Positions 1-9,673 of a DNA stretch of 64,000 bases are shown piece by piece. This DNA is from Pseudomonadota bacterium (GTDB lineage: Bacteria > Pseudomonadota > Gammaproteobacteria > Acidiferrobacterales > Acidiferrobacteraceae): NCBI GenBank assembly GCA_021841585.1, contig JAKBUS010000004.1:1-64000 (forward strand), written 5' to 3'. Numbering within the stretch: position 1 is the stretch's first letter; the number at the start of each line of letters is the position of its first letter. A program made the position numbers and the translations under genes. The notes beneath the pieces are model-generated. The model saw only the letters and a program-made list of their open reading frames with translations, searched no databases and was not told the DNA's origin.

Positions 1-264
1 TGACCGGCCACACCGGGGGATCGGGGCCCGTTGATGGAGGCCGACATGAGCGGGGCTCGAGGACGCGGCCTGGCGCCGACCTGCACCCAAAACGCCCGCG
101 CGAGCGCGGCCACGCCACCCCGTGGTGCAGGGCCTGCGCTCGCGCGCGAGCGCAGGCCCTCTGGCGGCGCGTCATCGGCCGATCGCGCGCCTGGCGCGGA
201 TATTGCTTCGGTGCTTGGGGACTCGACCGCCAGGGACGGCGGCGGGTCCTCTTCCCCAAGGGAC

Positions 265-1569
265 ATGCCCATGCCGGACTCACGCCACAGGGAACACACA
301 CAAGACGCGGTCTCGGGGCGCGAACGCCTGAGCGCCGGGCGCCTGGCGATCACCTGGATGGGCTTCCCCTTCATCCTCGCCATCACCATGACCGGGTCGG
401 TCCTGGTCTTGACCGCGGGCCTTCGCAATGCGGTGCTGGCCACCATCATAGGCAGTCTCGCCATGTTCGCCTATGTAGGGACGCTCGGTGAATGGGGATG
501 GCGTTTTGGCCAAAGCTTTGCGCAAATCGCGCAAGGCGTTTACGGAGCACGCGGCTATCGCATCATCTCGGGCCTCCTATCGACGCTGGTGCTCGGGTGG
601 TTTGCGATCAATACCGCGATGCCAGCCGAGATCCTGGCATCGGCCTACCACATCCCCTACCCGCTCACCGCCACGATCCTCGGGATCCTCTATGTGGCCA
701 TCACGGCCACTGGCATCGTCGGTTTGAGCCGCCTGTCGCTTTCGGCGGTACCGGTCTATGTCGCGCTTCTTTTGTATGCATTCCTGCGCCTCGATCCCCA
801 CGCCACGAGCGGCGCGCCGCCGGCATGGCCTGCCCCGATCATGGGCTTTTGGCCGGCCCTGTCGGCCGTGCTCGCGGCGTTCGCCGATTCAGGCACCCTG
901 GCGCCGGACTTCAACCGCTGGGCCAAGACCCGCGCCGCATCGTGGACGGCAAGCGCCTGCGGCTTTCCGCTAGGCTTTGGGCTGGCCATGGGTCTCGGCG
1001 AACTCTTTACCGAATCTCTGCGCGCCGCCCACACCCATTTCCTTCAACCCTTCCAGAACGGCAACCCAGTGGGTTATCTCCTCGCCTTCGGCGGCCTGCC
1101 CGCGGCGTTCGCGGTCGCCGTCGCCGTCCTCAATCAGGGATCGAATGCCACCCATTGCCTCTACAACAGCACCGTCGGGACGGCGAAGCTCATGGCCCTG
1201 CGCTATCGCGCCACCGTGCCATGGCTGGGTCTTTTGGGGGTAGTGATCGCCGCGAGCGGCGTGTGGAAATACCTGCTCGACTGGCTGCAGCTAATCGGCT
1301 TCGCGGTACCCCCGATTGGCGGGGCCCTGATCGCGCGCTACCGTGCCCTGCTCAAGCGCACAGGCGCCACCGAGGCCACGGACCTGAGCTCGCACGCGCC
1401 CTGGATTGGCACCGCCATCGGCTGGATGGCAGGCGGGGCCATCTTGCTTACACACACCCAAGCGGCGGCGCCGCTGGCCCTCGTCACCTTCGCGGCCGCC
1501 TTTCTCACAACCTCCCTACTGGATGCGCGCATCGCCAGCAATCGCGAGCCGCGGGCCGTGAAATCCTAG
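265..1569 (+). CDS. NCS1-family cytosine/purine permease-like transporter
   Basis: Multi-TM protein with a CodB-like layout (WMGFPFILAITMTGSVL..., ...DFNRWAKT..., long hydrophobic segments). The ORF opens at 31, but the start is more likely near 265 after an AAGGGA-like SD. Confidence 0.75.
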   Translation: MPMPDSRHREHTQDAVSGRERLSAGRLAITWMGFPFILAITMTGSVLVLTAGLRNAVLATIIGSLAMFAYVGTLGEWGWRFGQSFAQIAQGVYGARGYRIISGLLSTLVLGWFAINTAMPAEILASAYHIPYPLTATILGILYVAITATGIVGLSRLSLSAVPVYVALLLYAFLRLDPHATSGAPPAWPAPIMGFWPALSAVLAAFADSGTLAPDFNRWAKTRAASWTASACGFPLGFGLAMGLGELFTESLRAAHTHFLQPFQNGNPVGYLLAFGGLPAAFAVAVAVLNQGSNATHCLYNSTVGTAKLMALRYRATVPWLGLLGVVIAASGVWKYLLDWLQLIGFAVPPIGGALIARYRALLKRTGATEATDLSSHAPWIGTAIGWMAGGAILLTHTQAAAPLALVTFAAAFLTTSLLDARIASNREPRAVKS

Positions 1570-2095
1570 GAAATGGTGGGGAAGGCCCCTCTCCGGGGGT
1601 CCGCGCCCCATGCGCCCTTGCATCGCCACAGCCCCACCCCGGGGTGCGCCGGGACCGTTGCCGACGCCATCGGTCGCGCCACAAGCGAGGCCTCCGGTAT
1701 CGGCCCGCCGAGGCCCATCGGATGGTTTTGCGCGCCCGGCGACACGCGGGGGTAGCCTTTGGCTGCGCGCAAACGGCGATCACAGGCCATAAGCCCCGCA
1801 ACGGTGCACACGGCATCAAGCGGGTAAGCCGCTCGCCCAATCGCCGACACGGACGGACGGGGCGCGCGTGGCGGGCGGGAGCCCATGGCACAGGCCTGAA
1901 AGCCCCACGCATCGGTGTCGCAGGTCACGACGAGACAGGGGCCGCCCGCGAAAAGCGTCTTTCCCTCAAGCCCCGCAAGCAGGTGGCACGAAGTAGGCTC
2001 ATAAGTGGCGTCTCAAGCGGCACGCCAAGACCAGTGGGCGAGGCACGGGCCCGCACCATGACGAATGCGAGGACGAACACAACGATGATTGCTCA

Positions 2096-3072
2096 ATGCG
2101 GGGGCCGGCACGCCGCGCGCGGCTGGCGCGGGGAAAGCCGGCAAGGCGGGCCGATGGATGGGGAATGGTCGCTGATCGAAATGATGGCGGACCCATCGAC
2201 ACAGAATTCCTCCATCGCCTGGTGCGCAAGCTCGATATCGGCCGGTTCTTTCATATCGCCGCCGATGGACTGGCCACCGACCTAGGCGCCGACGGCGCGG
2301 CAGTCATCGTATGCGAGGCGCCCGAGCGCCTGCGTTACCGCTTCTTTCATGGCTTACCGGCGCGATACCAATCGTCTGATCTTTTATTATCAACCGATAG
2401 GCGAGATCATATCCGCCGAGGGCCCGCTTTGCTGGCGCCATCCGGTTCATGGGCTTTTATCGCCGCCGCCGTTCATGGGGGTTTTGAAGCACGCCTATAA
2501 CAGTCTAAAGCTCGACGCCTGAGTGATCAGCGAGGCCCTCGCGGCACTAGCGCGCTGGCAGGGCTGGGGGGTCTTCAAGACACTGCGCATCAACCTGTCG
2601 ACCTCGTCGAACGAGAATCACCGCTTTTGCGAGACCCTGCGGCGTACGCTCGCGGCCTCCTCGGCGACCATAGATCCCCGCTACCTCGGGGTCGAACTCG
2701 TCAAATGGAACACTATCCAGGACATCGAGGCGGCGCGCGCTCATCATGGACTGCCGGGCCCCGGGCATAACCGTGACCCTAGACGACTTCGGGACCGGCC
2801 AGGCGTCGCCCCAGCACCTCCGATCACCGCCCATCGACAGCATCGAGATCGACCGAAGCTTCTTATCCGAACTGGCGCGCGAGCCCGCCGACCGGATTCT
2901 GGTACAGAGCATGATCAGCGCCGCCCAGGCCTTCGGCATCGAGGCGCTGGCCGAGGGCATCGAGACCGAGGAACAGAACCGGCTTTTGATCACCATGGGC
3001 TGCGTGTATAGGCAGGAGTACCTGTTTGCGCCGCCCCTGCCGGAGGAGGCGTTGTGGAACCCTATCCTCTGA
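2096..3072 (+). pseudogene. Disrupted GAF-EAL type c-di-GMP phosphodiesterase remnant
   Basis: EAL-like pieces lie in different frames: ELVKWNTIQDIEAARA in ORF 2523, then VTLDDFGTGQASPQHLRSPPIDSIEIDRSF and EALAEGIETEEQ in ORF 2746. A GAF-like segment is in a third frame (ORF 2096). Confidence 0.75.
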
Positions 3073-3237
3073 GACGCCAGGCGGCGTGCCCACCAGTAAG
3101 CCCATCCCACCCCCTCCCATTTCCCGCCATTGAATCCCGGCCCTCGTTTTCCAGGATCGCCGAGGCCCGCGCCACGCCCCATACTGGCGGCTGACCAGAC
3201 GAGCGCCTAAGCTAGAGGCGGAATCTCGGGGGATACC

Positions 3238-3903
3238 GTGGGGACGGGTGTCTTATTGGCAATCTTGGCGGCGGTGGCTTTGGCCATCGAGCTGTCGTCC
3301 ATGACCTTTTACCTGCTCGCCGTGGCCGCGGCGCTGGCCGCCGGAAGCGTGGTCGCGTGGGCCGGAGGACCGGCGGACTGGGCGTGGGCGAGCGTGGCCC
3401 TGGGGGCCATGGCCGGGCTACCCGTGGCCCACAGGATCCGCGCGCGACTGTCGCGCGCGACGCCGGAATCGGCGCGGCTGGCCGATCCCGACGCGGGGCA
3501 CGTCGTGCGCGTGGAGTCGGTGGCGCCCGAGGGGCTGCGCGTCGCCTACCGCGATACCTCGTGGGCCGGACGCTTGGCCGACGAATACCGGGCTACCGCG
3601 GTGTCGTCGGGCGATCTCTTGACCATCGTCGCGCGCGAGGGTAATGACCTGCTGCTCGCGCCGGCCGGGGCCGGGATCGCGGCGCGCGCCGCCGATCCGG
3701 ACTTAGGCCATTTCGTGCGCGTGGAGTCGGTGGCGCCCGAGGGGCTGCGCGTCACCTACCGGGACCGTTCGTGGCCGGGGCGGCTTGCCGACGAATACCA
3801 GGCTATCGCGGTGTCGTCGGGCGATCTGCTGACCATAGTCGGCCGCGAGGGCCACGATCTGCTGCTTGCGCCGGTCCCGGCACGTAGCACCGCACAACCA
3901 TAA
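3238..3903 (+). CDS. NfeD-like membrane protein with duplicated C-terminal OB-fold-like domain
   Basis: N-terminal TM segments followed by two near-identical ~70 aa units (VRVESVAPEGLRV.YRD.SW.GRLADEY.A.AVSSGDLLTIV.REG.DLLLAP). GTG start. Directly upstream of a stomatin-like gene. Confidence 0.8.
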   Translation: MGTGVLLAILAAVALAIELSSMTFYLLAVAAALAAGSVVAWAGGPADWAWASVALGAMAGLPVAHRIRARLSRATPESARLADPDAGHVVRVESVAPEGLRVAYRDTSWAGRLADEYRATAVSSGDLLTIVAREGNDLLLAPAGAGIAARAADPDLGHFVRVESVAPEGLRVTYRDRSWPGRLADEYQAIAVSSGDLLTIVGREGHDLLLAPVPARSTAQP

Positions 3904-3944
3904 GCAAGGGCATAATTCACAATTAAAGGGAACGAGGAGGCGAC

Positions 3945-4889
3945 ATGGGGGCAGGGATCGTCATTGTAATCATTCTGGCGTTCGTTGCGCTATTCGTGGT
4001 GGTCAAGGGTATACGGGTCGTCCCGCAACAGCATGCCTTCGTACTCGAGCGGCTCGGGCGCTTTCACGGTGTACTGGGTCCGGGACTCAACATTATCTTC
4101 CCGCTGATCGACCGCGTCGCCTACCGCTTCGATCTGCGCGAGACTCCGATCGATGTCCAAAAGCAGGTGTGCATCACCAAGGACAATACGCAGATCGCCA
4201 TCGACGGGGTCTTGTACCTGCAGATCACAGACCCCAAGGCCGCCGCCTACGGCACCACCAATCCGACCATGTCGATGATCCAGTTGGCCCAGACCATCCT
4301 GCGCGCCGATGTCGGCAAGCGCGCGCTAGACGAGGTGCTGTCGCAACGCGCCGAACTGAATGCGACCGTCGTGCAGGAGCTCGATCGCGCGGCCGTCACA
4401 TGGGGGCTTAAGGTCCTACGTTACGAGATCCGCGACATCACCCCGCCCGCCGACGTGATACGCGCCATGGAGCTCCAGATCACCGCCGAACGTGAGAAAC
4501 GCGCCACCATCGCCACTTCCGAGGGCGCCAAGCAACAGGCCATCAACATCTCGGAGGGCGAACGCCAACAGGCGATCAATCGCGCCGATGGTGCGCAGCA
4601 GGCCCAGGTATTGCGCGCCCAGGGCGAGGCTCAGGCAATCCTGCTGGTCGCCAAGGCCACCGCCGAGTCCCTGAAGGTGGTCGGCGACAGTCTGAAAGAC
4701 GACAGCGCGCGCCAGGCAATGGCGATGCGCGTCGCGGAATCGTTCATTGCCCAATGGGGCGCCATCGCCAAGGAATCGAACGTCATGATCGTGCCCGCCG
4801 ACATGGGCGATCTGTCACGCATGGTGGGTACCGCGTTCCGCATGGCGGAGGGCATCAAGGCCAGCGCCGACACCCGCGCCAGCGGCTGA
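3945..4889 (+). CDS. SPFH/Band 7 stomatin-like protein (slipin/QmcA type)
   Basis: VVPQQHAFVLERLGRFHGVLGPGLNIIFPLIDRVAYRFDLRE and the SPFH coiled-coil region (AEREKRATIATSEGAKQQAINISEGERQQAI). Confidence 0.92.
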   Translation: MGAGIVIVIILAFVALFVVVKGIRVVPQQHAFVLERLGRFHGVLGPGLNIIFPLIDRVAYRFDLRETPIDVQKQVCITKDNTQIAIDGVLYLQITDPKAAAYGTTNPTMSMIQLAQTILRADVGKRALDEVLSQRAELNATVVQELDRAAVTWGLKVLRYEIRDITPPADVIRAMELQITAEREKRATIATSEGAKQQAINISEGERQQAINRADGAQQAQVLRAQGEAQAILLVAKATAESLKVVGDSLKDDSARQAMAMRVAESFIAQWGAIAKESNVMIVPADMGDLSRMVGTAFRMAEGIKASADTRASG

Positions 4890-6010
4890 CGTTGCGGGCG
4901 TGCCTCGTGACGTCGGTACGCCCACCGCCACCACGCCTTTTGCCCCCTGGGGACGCGCAGGCATTTACCAATGGCCACAAGCGCGCCGCTCGGTCGCCGG
5001 CTCGTGCCCTGCCCGGATTCGAGCGGCGGCAAGCCCGCACTCTTAAACCCAACATCGCGGCCACATCCATCCGCCGACACGCCTCATCCATGGAGCGCAT
5101 GCCATTGTGCCGCGAGCGAAGCGACACACCGCCACCAAGACGCCCTCGAGGCATCTCAGATCGAATCCCCATTTCCACACATGCCCGACTCAGCAACGAG
5201 ATTTGGCCCGCGCGGACACGCGACGCGCACCGCTTCGCGGCCCGCTGGAAATTCGTCGCGTCGCTCGAAAAACTTGTCGCGACCTACAACCCGCGTTCTG
5301 GACGAGCACCGCCCGCGAGAACTGCGAAGGCCGCCAACGCACGAAATTGATGCCTTACCCGTCTCAATCTGTCTCATCATAACATGACGACTTATGTCTC
5401 GGACACCCGCCCAATTTCGCTTTAAGCGGACTTGGGCGTTTCATATTTTCAGTGTTTTGTCTTTTCATGCGCGATTCTATCTCAAGAACCCGTCACGCAC
5501 AGGCTTGCGTCATTAACGCTCCTTGGTTCAAGGCTATTTGCCGACTATTAGGATCGCCTTATTATAAATAAATGATCATGTATCCGACGCTATCACAAAC
5601 ATAATCCGGTTTCCGCTTGTCTAACGACGATCAACGTTAGACAATGAATGGCATAAACGCTATAGTAACTGACACCCTCTGCACGCTACGAAGAACACCA
5701 CGCTGACACGTCTTTGTTTGTGGGAATAGGCTAACAGCAAGAACGACGGTCATAGGTCATACGGCTGGCAACGTGATCCGGGTCCAGACTGGCCCCGAAA
5801 GCGGCAATGTCCGCGGCGCAATAACAACGGCATGCTCATTGTGCATGGCGAATTCCGGCCCGCTTATGTATACGAATAACCTCTGTTGCATAGATTGTTC
5901 ATTGGAAATGATAGTTATAGCGCTGCAAGATTTTCTCTGAAATTTCATTAATCGCGTTAATATATGTATATATGTGTCGCTTTTTTTATTATTAACACGA
6001 GGAGAGCACT

Positions 6011-6382
6011 ATGAACCACCAAATCCGTTTAAACCGTACATTATTAGCATGGACAGCCTCTCTTGCGGCAGTGACTTTGGGTGGTTGCGCCCATATAGGA
6101 AAAAAGCCAACCAATATTCTCACTCAGGCAAGGGTGGTAGTGGCTCAGGCAGACAGAGATGGGACCAGGGCCTACGCTGCTTACGACCTCAATAAGGCAC
6201 ACTTGCATCTGAAGAAGGCCACAGAGGAGATGAACAATGGCCATTATAGAAAGGCGCGCTATTTAGCAGCAGAAGCCAAAGTGGAGGCGGAACTCGCTAT
6301 AGCCAAGACGCAGACTCAAAAAACGAAGGCCGCGGAAAAGCAAATAAAGAAGAGCCTTAACACTCCTGCTATTCATAATTGA
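6011..6382 (+). CDS. DUF4398-like putative lipoprotein
   Basis: Lipobox-like LGGCA, alpha-helical DUF4398-like body, good SD (GAGGAGAGC) upstream of the ATG. Confidence 0.7.
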   Translation: MNHQIRLNRTLLAWTASLAAVTLGGCAHIGKKPTNILTQARVVVAQADRDGTRAYAAYDLNKAHLHLKKATEEMNNGHYRKARYLAAEAKVEAELAIAKTQTQKTKAAEKQIKKSLNTPAIHN

Positions 6383-6463
6383 TGATGCAAAAAATATTTC
6401 AGTATGGTGTTAACGCGCTTTTTTGCCCTAATAGAATTTCTATTTCAAATGTGAGGCTTATAC

Positions 6464-7261
6464 ATGAGAATGAAAATCCCATCGAAGAGTCTTACCGCAT
6501 CCGTCCTTGCGTGCTCATTATTAGCCGGGTGCGCTAGCGTACCTCCAAGAAATCCAGAGCTGGCTCGAGCCCGCTCCGACTATAATGCTGCGCATGCTAA
6601 TAGCGCTGTGCGACAAGCCGCGCCTGCACAGCTTCAAAAGGCGTCTTCTGATCTTTCTCGAGCAGAACAGCTTTTAAAGAACGGGGCTCCAACATTTAAG
6701 GTGGATCATTATGCCTATCTGGCAAGGCAGCGAGTGGCTATTGCCCGTGAAGAGGCTGCAAATGACGCAGCGGAGAAGAAGATAAGCGAGGCTGGTCGCC
6801 GCCGCGCCAAAATGCTTCTTGAGGAAAAGAATGGAAGGATCGCGAAGCTCAACGCAGAACTTTCCAAGCTCAAAGCCAAGAAAACAAGTCGAGGGCTTGT
6901 GCTTACCTTGGGTAACGTGCTCTTTGCTCTTAATAAGGCCACGTTAAAACCCGGAGACATGAAAAGCGTAGATAATCTTGCGATGTTCATGAGGTCCTAT
7001 CCTAAGCGCAATGTCATGATCGAGGGTTATACGGACAGTACGGGACCGGCTCAGTTTAACAAAAAGCTTTCGCGGGAAAGGGCCGAAGCTGTCCGAAACG
7101 CGTTGGTTAAAGATGGAATTAGCCCGGAACGCATCACGATCAAGGGATACGGCGCCGAGTATCCTGTGGCCTCGAACAAAACTGCGGCTGGTCGGCAGCA
7201 AAATCGTCGAGTCGAGGTTGTCATTTCTGGTCCCAACGGGAATTTTCTAAAGAGTCGATAG
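6464..7261 (+). CDS. DUF4398/OmpA-domain lipoprotein
   Basis: Lipobox LLAGCAS and a C-terminal OmpA peptidoglycan-binding domain (VMIEGYTDSTGPAQFNKKLSRERAEAVRNAL...GYGAEYPVASNKTAAGRQQNRRVEVVI). Confidence 0.9.
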   Translation: MRMKIPSKSLTASVLACSLLAGCASVPPRNPELARARSDYNAAHANSAVRQAAPAQLQKASSDLSRAEQLLKNGAPTFKVDHYAYLARQRVAIAREEAANDAAEKKISEAGRRRAKMLLEEKNGRIAKLNAELSKLKAKKTSRGLVLTLGNVLFALNKATLKPGDMKSVDNLAMFMRSYPKRNVMIEGYTDSTGPAQFNKKLSRERAEAVRNALVKDGISPERITIKGYGAEYPVASNKTAAGRQQNRRVEVVISGPNGNFLKSR

Positions 7262-7313
7262 CATATTTCGGAATCGTGTATAGGACGATAGACACAAACG
7301 TCCCTCTAGACGG

Positions 7314-7336
7314 CGGGGCCCTCGGGCCCCGTTTTT
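7314..7336 (+). terminator. Rho-independent terminator after the OmpA-domain gene
   Basis: CGGGGCC-CTCG-GGCCCCG hairpin followed by TTTTT. Confidence 0.8.
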
Positions 7337-7746
7337 AATGGATTCTGGGCGTGGGTGGAAGGTCCCGTAGAGCAGGCAGAACCGACGGTAGCCGTGAGCC
7401 TACCCAAAATGGGCGTGGGCGTATACGACGGCTCAGGGTCACTTCAGGGCGCTTCATTTCTAATGGACATCGCCGCAATCGAAGGGCGCGTGGGCGGCCA
7501 CGAGCACCGGTGCGCGCGGCAAGAGCCGGGTCAGCTAAAGCGGCGTCGTTTTCATCGGGGGCAAGCGGCGAGGTAAGCCCCTGATCGCGGGCAGCCGCCG
7601 GGTATTCGCCGACCACCCCTGGGATGGCTGCAAGGCCCAGGCAATCTGACACTGACTCAAGCGCGGCCCATGAGAGGCGCAACATGTCACGGACGAAACG
7701 CATGGGTAGACCCCCCTGTCGGCATGTTTGCTCCGGACAAACACCA

Positions 7747-7883
7747 GGAGATCAGTCCATTAGAAGGGAAAATCCAGCGCTTTACGCCGTCGTTCCGGTG
7801 TCGTGATCACCGATTTCGGCGCGTGGCCGCAAAGTGATCACGGCCGGCCAGAATGGGTGATCACGAGAGGCCAGAAAACGCAC
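7747..7883 (+). repeat. Copy 1 of a dispersed ~140-bp repeat with iterated GTGATCAC motifs
   Basis: AAAATCCAGCGCTTTACGCC...GTGATCACCGATTTCGGCGC...GTGATCAC...GTGATCACGAGAGGCCAGAAAACGCAC matches 20206-20365. Confidence 0.85.
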
Positions 7884-8188
7884 TGGCGATCCGGGGCGTA
7901 CCGCATCAACTTTTTCATCGCCCCGCCATGCCTTCCAGACTCAAGGCTTGCCCCAAAGCCGGATCGGACATGCCGCACCTACTTGCAATAGCGAGCCCTG
8001 TTACGCCATGAGCCACACCTTGTGCCCTGCCCTGATTGTTTGCCTGCCTTGTGAATCGCTGGATGGCCTTCCTCACATTTAAGGACCCGGGGAGATGAAT
8101 GGCGCGGTCTCCGGCTGAAAGAAGCGCGTCCAGACCTTGACACTCGCGACGGTATTCGCCATTCTCGGGCGATTCTGAACGGACACGC

Positions 8189-9004
8189 ATGCTCGCCTAC
8201 CCGCACATCAACCCCGTCGGATTTCACATAGGCCCGATCCCCATCCACTGGTACGGCCTGCTCGAAATCATAAGCTTCGTCATCGGCACCGTGTGGCTGA
8301 TCCGGCGGGGCCGCCGCCGCGAATGGCAATGGACGCGCGATCAAGTCCTCGATCTCGAATATTATCTGTCGGTGGGGGCGATCGCCGGTGGCCGCCTGGG
8401 TTATGTCCTGTGGTACGACCTCCCCTACTATCTCGGCCACCCCCTTCAAATCCTCGAGGTCTGGAACGGGGGCATGTCCTTCCACGGCGGGCTCATAGGC
8501 GTCATCCTTGGGTGCTGGGCCTACGGGCGCAAATACCGGCGGTCGACGATGACGGTGCTCGACTTCGTGGCGCCGGCGGCGCCCATAGGTCTCGGCCTAG
8601 GGCGGCTGGCGAACTTCATCAACGACCAGCTGTTTGGGCGCGTAAGCCACCTCCCGTGGGCGATCGTGTTCCCGGCGGGCGGTCCGCAGCCGCGCCAACC
8701 CTCGCAGATCTACGAATTTTTCCTGGAAGGCGTCGTGTTGCTGACGATCCTCGCGGTCTATGGCCGCAAGCGCCGGCCCGTGGGCGCGGTCGGTAGCCTG
8801 TTCGTGCTCTTCTACGGGCTCTTTCGCTTCCTCGTCGAATACACGCGCCAGCCCGATATCCAGCTCGGTTTCGTGCTCGGCCGGCTCGACATGGGGCAGA
8901 TTTTGTCGATCCCAATGATCCCGATCGGCATCGCCCTGCTGTATTGGTCGTACCGGGGCGGCTTCGAGTCGCCCTCAAACGAGCCCCCCGGGGATACGGC
9001 ATGA
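8189..9004 (+). CDS. lgt: Prolipoprotein diacylglyceryl transferase
   Basis: PIPIHWYGLLEIISF, GGRLGYVLWYD, WNGGMSFHGGLIGVILGCW, GRLANFINDQLFGR. Confidence 0.95.
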   Translation: MLAYPHINPVGFHIGPIPIHWYGLLEIISFVIGTVWLIRRGRRREWQWTRDQVLDLEYYLSVGAIAGGRLGYVLWYDLPYYLGHPLQILEVWNGGMSFHGGLIGVILGCWAYGRKYRRSTMTVLDFVAPAAPIGLGLGRLANFINDQLFGRVSHLPWAIVFPAGGPQPRQPSQIYEFFLEGVVLLTILAVYGRKRRPVGAVGSLFVLFYGLFRFLVEYTRQPDIQLGFVLGRLDMGQILSIPMIPIGIALLYWSYRGGFESPSNEPPGDTA

Positions 9005-9462
9005 TGGCGCGACCTGAAGACCTGGCCGCGCACGCCTCCGCCCCCTTGGGGGCGGAGGGCGCCGCCACGCGCCGGTTCACGCGCATCGTGATCGCGCTGA
9101 CTATCCTTTATGGGCTGTGGGCCGCGGTCTTGAGCTTTCGGATCGTGGTCGAGCAGCAGGCCGTGCGCCAACACCTGGATGTGGCGCTGCGCGTGCGCCC
9201 GCCTGGACCCTTTGCCTCCGTGCGCCAAGCGCGCGCAAAGGCGCGCAACTTTGTCACACGACTCAACCATGCCTTCCCGCGCAATCCCTGCGCCCGTGGC
9301 CCGGCCTTCGTTCTCGCCCCACCCACGGCGATCCCCCGCAGGGACTGTCTGGTGGTCATCGTGCCAGGCCTGCATCGCCTCCATGTCCGCGCCTACGATA
9401 CTCAGGGGCATCACATGGACAATATCTTCGAACGCCTGAATCCACCCCCGCGCCGACTGTGA
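9001..9462 (+). CDS. Hypothetical protein with single N-terminal TM segment
   Basis: Starts with an ATGA overlap at the lgt stop; hydrophobic IVIALTILYGLWAAVLSF anchor. Confidence 0.55.
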   Translation: MMARPEDLAAHASAPLGAEGAATRRFTRIVIALTILYGLWAAVLSFRIVVEQQAVRQHLDVALRVRPPGPFASVRQARAKARNFVTRLNHAFPRNPCARGPAFVLAPPTAIPRRDCLVVIVPGLHRLHVRAYDTQGHHMDNIFERLNPPPRRL

Positions 9463-9673
9463 GCGACGACCTTGCGGCCCCCGATCAAGAATAGGAACGT
9501 TCAGCCATCCGCCACGGGCGACCGCGGTTCTTGCCAAGACCGCCTCGTATCGGGGAACCTTTGTGCCCGGCCGTCCTCCTATTTTATTTTAGACACCATG
9601 GCGATATGGCCCCGTTCCCGCAAGGTTCGGGGCACGCCCCGACCTCGGATAAGGCCCGCGAACCGCGAAACCC

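Noticed and set aside
1566-1928. Minus-strand ORF downstream of the permease
   Set aside because: Arg/Pro-rich, overlaps another ORF of similar quality, and no family resemblance can be supported.
492-2285. 597-aa ORF overlapping the permease gene
   Set aside because: Arg/Pro/His-rich alternate-frame shadow of a GC-rich gene; no domain-like features.
5617-5644. Integron attC site
   Set aside because: Core-like motifs fit, but total length (~28 bp) lacks the L boxes and spacing of real attC; no integrase in the window.
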